DNA of 5,600 nt from Bacillota bacterium (GTDB taxonomy: Bacteria > Bacillota_E > Symbiobacteriia > Symbiobacteriales > Symbiobacteriaceae): assembly GCA_003242675.1 (NCBI GenBank), contig QGVE01000149.1, positions 1 to 5,600 of the forward strand, read 5' to 3'. The first letter of the stretch is position 1. Every line of letters starts with the position of its first letter. This document shows, piece by piece, positions 4,902-5,600 of the stretch. The translations under genes were made by a program, and so were the position numbers. Under the pieces are notes generated by a model. It worked only from the letters and a program-made list of their open reading frames with translations, had not been told where the DNA came from and searched no databases.

Positions 4902-5399
4902 ATGGAGGTTGAACAGATCGTCGTCTTGGCTGTGGCCGGGGTCTTCTTCGTCTGGTACTTCGCCGGCCTCTGGCTCAACCGGCGCCGGAGCGCCCAGCTC
5001 CTGCGCGCGATCCGGCAGGCCATCGGCTCCGTGGGGAGCGGGGCCATCGTCCGGTGGCACGGCCGTTCGGCCTTCGAGGTCGCGGTGGCGGAGCCCGCGG
5101 CGCCCCTGGCGGGGTTCCGGCTCCTGTGCCTGCTGGAGCCGCGCGACTTCCCCCTGGCCCTGGCGTGGAACCGGCTGCGGGGGCGGCGTGACCAGGTGCT
5201 CATCCACGCCCAGTTCACCCGCCCGCCCCGGACCGGCCGGCAGCTCGATCCCGCCGAGTGCGGCATCCGCGGCCTGACCGCGGCGGCCCTGAGCGCATCG
5301 CCGCCGCACGTCACCCTCACCCTGCAGGTCGGCGTCGGCGGCGAGGAAGCGATCCCCCAGTCCTTCGCCCTGGTGCGGCGGATGGCCGAGCAGCGTTAG
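4902..5399 (+). CDS. Hypothetical membrane-anchored protein, one N-terminal helix
   Basis: I do not recognise this 165-residue protein. Residues 5-25 form one apolar helix with aromatic residues at its end, followed directly by NRRR (26-29). The positive-inside rule therefore puts the rest in the cytoplasm, with the N-terminus outside. The soluble part (about 30-165) mixes short apolar strands with many arginines. One example is GFRLLCLLEPRDFPLALAWNRL, read in two parts at about 71-92. No catalytic motif or known fold is obvious, and there is no cleavable signal-peptide pattern. ATG 4902 has GGAGG (4890-4894) 7 bases upstream. The gene follows the His-rich small protein on the same strand and is probably co-transcribed with it. 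The anchor could place an assembly at the membrane near the transporter, but this is speculative. No terminator was found after the stop. Confidence 0.8.
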   Translation: MEVEQIVVLAVAGVFFVWYFAGLWLNRRRSAQLLRAIRQAIGSVGSGAIVRWHGRSAFEVAVAEPAAPLAGFRLLCLLEPRDFPLALAWNRLRGRRDQVLIHAQFTRPPRTGRQLDPAECGIRGLTAAALSASPPHVTLTLQVGVGGEEAIPQSFALVRRMAEQR

Positions 5400-5429
5400 C
5401 CCAGGCGCTGCCGTACGCGCCGGGGGCAC

Positions 5430-5437
5430 AAAAAAAG
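5430..5437. other. Candidate 8-bp target site of the IS insertion
   Basis: Seven A residues and a G abut the presumed IS end. ISL3-family elements usually duplicate 8 bp and favour AT-rich targets, and this A-run is unusual in such GC-rich DNA. The other copy of the duplication lies beyond the window, so this is unproven. Confidence 0.3.
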
Positions 5438-5461
5438 CGCTCTCCGTCAATTGTTGTGGAG
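5438..5461 (-). repeat. Candidate terminal inverted repeat of the IS element
   Basis: Read on the minus strand towards the outside, this segment runs CCACAACAATTGACGGAGAGCG, given here in outline only: a CAACA stretch, then TTGACGG, then GAGAGC at the tip. That resembles ISL3-family ends (…GACG…AGAGCC) as I remember them. It lies 41 to 64 bases beyond the transposase stop, the usual distance. The exact boundary (5437-5439) is uncertain because the opposite end is not in the window. Confidence 0.5.
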
Positions 5462-5501
5462 GCAGTGAACGCGGCCACGTCACCATCTTGGAAACTGGAA
5501 A

Positions 5502-5600
5502 CTAGGCAGCCAGCAGGATCTTCCGGCGGAAGTTCTCGAAGGAGCGGAATCCGTAGGCCTGCCGCTTGATCACCTTGATCTTGTTGTTCAAGCCTTCGGT
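5502..5600 (-). CDS. ISL3-family transposase, C-terminal fragment
   Basis: These are the last 32 codons of a transposase running in from the right edge, ending in TAG (5504-5502). The peptide reads TEGLNNKIKVIKRQAYGFRS in its first twenty residues, then FENFRRKILLAA. The order EGxNNKIKxIKRxxYGFRxFxNFRxxIL is the hallmark C-terminus of ISL3-family DDE transposases, carrying the final catalytic Glu region of the RNase H-like fold. The fragment is short only because the window ends; nothing suggests it is broken. Its start and the other IS end are outside the view. Confidence 0.88.
   Translation of the reverse strand, partial: TEGLNNKIKVIKRQAYGFRSFENFRRKILLAA

Larger units (their letters stand above)
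5438..5600 (-). mobile_element. 3' end of an ISL3-like insertion sequence, cut by the window
   Basis: A transposase C-terminus reading out of the window (5502-5600) is followed by about 64 non-coding bases and a terminal-repeat-like segment. The element lies 38 bases past the stop of the membrane-anchored protein gene, so it does not interrupt a visible gene. It marks the right edge of the native locus, and any genes originally downstream may be displaced or lost. Confidence 0.75.

Noticed and set aside
4880..4912. Ten-codon mini-ORF whose stop overlaps the start of the membrane-anchored protein gene
   Set aside because: The nearest SD is about 16 bases from its ATG, and the real gene has its own well-placed SD. 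Nothing supports translation.
5404..5421. Terminator after the membrane-anchored protein gene
   Set aside because: Only a 5-bp GGCGC/GCGCC stem is present, and it is followed by A residues, not T, on the coding strand.

Overview
This 5.6 kb window is very GC-rich, with strong purine-rich Shine-Dalgarno (SD) sites, frequent GTG starts, a CstA-type transporter and an ISL3-like transposase end. Together these suggest a high-GC Firmicute; a Symbiobacterium-like thermophile is my best guess. The assignment is inference from composition and gene style, because no rRNA or other phylogenetic marker is present.

Layout. The left three quarters is a minus-strand operon, transcribed right to left. It begins with a carbon-starvation (CstA/BtsT-type) membrane transporter (4239-2464). 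A 91-residue protein with a hydrophobic core follows (2393-2118), then two full-length ArsA/Get3-like P-loop ATPases whose genes nearly touch (2069-1050 and 1048-20). At the extreme left a further ORF may begin, its ATG sharing one base with the last stop codon. Hairpins sit in both wide intercistronic gaps, and none lies between the two ATPase genes.

A roughly 260-base divergent intergenic region (4240-4497) carries the window's only AT-rich island (about 4366-4436), presumably the promoters for both directions. Rightwards lie a 112-residue His-rich small protein (4498-4836) and a 165-residue protein with one N-terminal membrane helix (4902-5399). The 112-residue protein is clearly a paralogue of the small protein in the left operon. 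Its 3' end is imperfectly duplicated in tandem, out of frame. The right edge is the end of an IS element: a candidate terminal inverted repeat near 5438 and the last 32 codons of an ISL3-family transposase on the minus strand.

How the genes may work together. The two ATPases resemble the two halves of ArsA, or a Get3 dimer, but are split into adjacent genes. The upstream-encoded one keeps the normal catalytic motifs. The downstream-encoded one has Asn in place of the switch I Asp and has lost the Gly-His of the switch II motif, so the pair may be an asymmetric heterodimer with one hydrolysis-impaired subunit. No arsenical pump, arsR or arsD is visible, and the ArsA metal-site cysteines are absent. 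Arsenite extrusion is therefore unlikely. The two related small proteins either side of the transporter are candidate partners or clients of the ATPases. This grouping of cstA, a small-protein pair and an asymmetric ArsA-like pair is the most interesting thing in the window. Its function is unknown to me.
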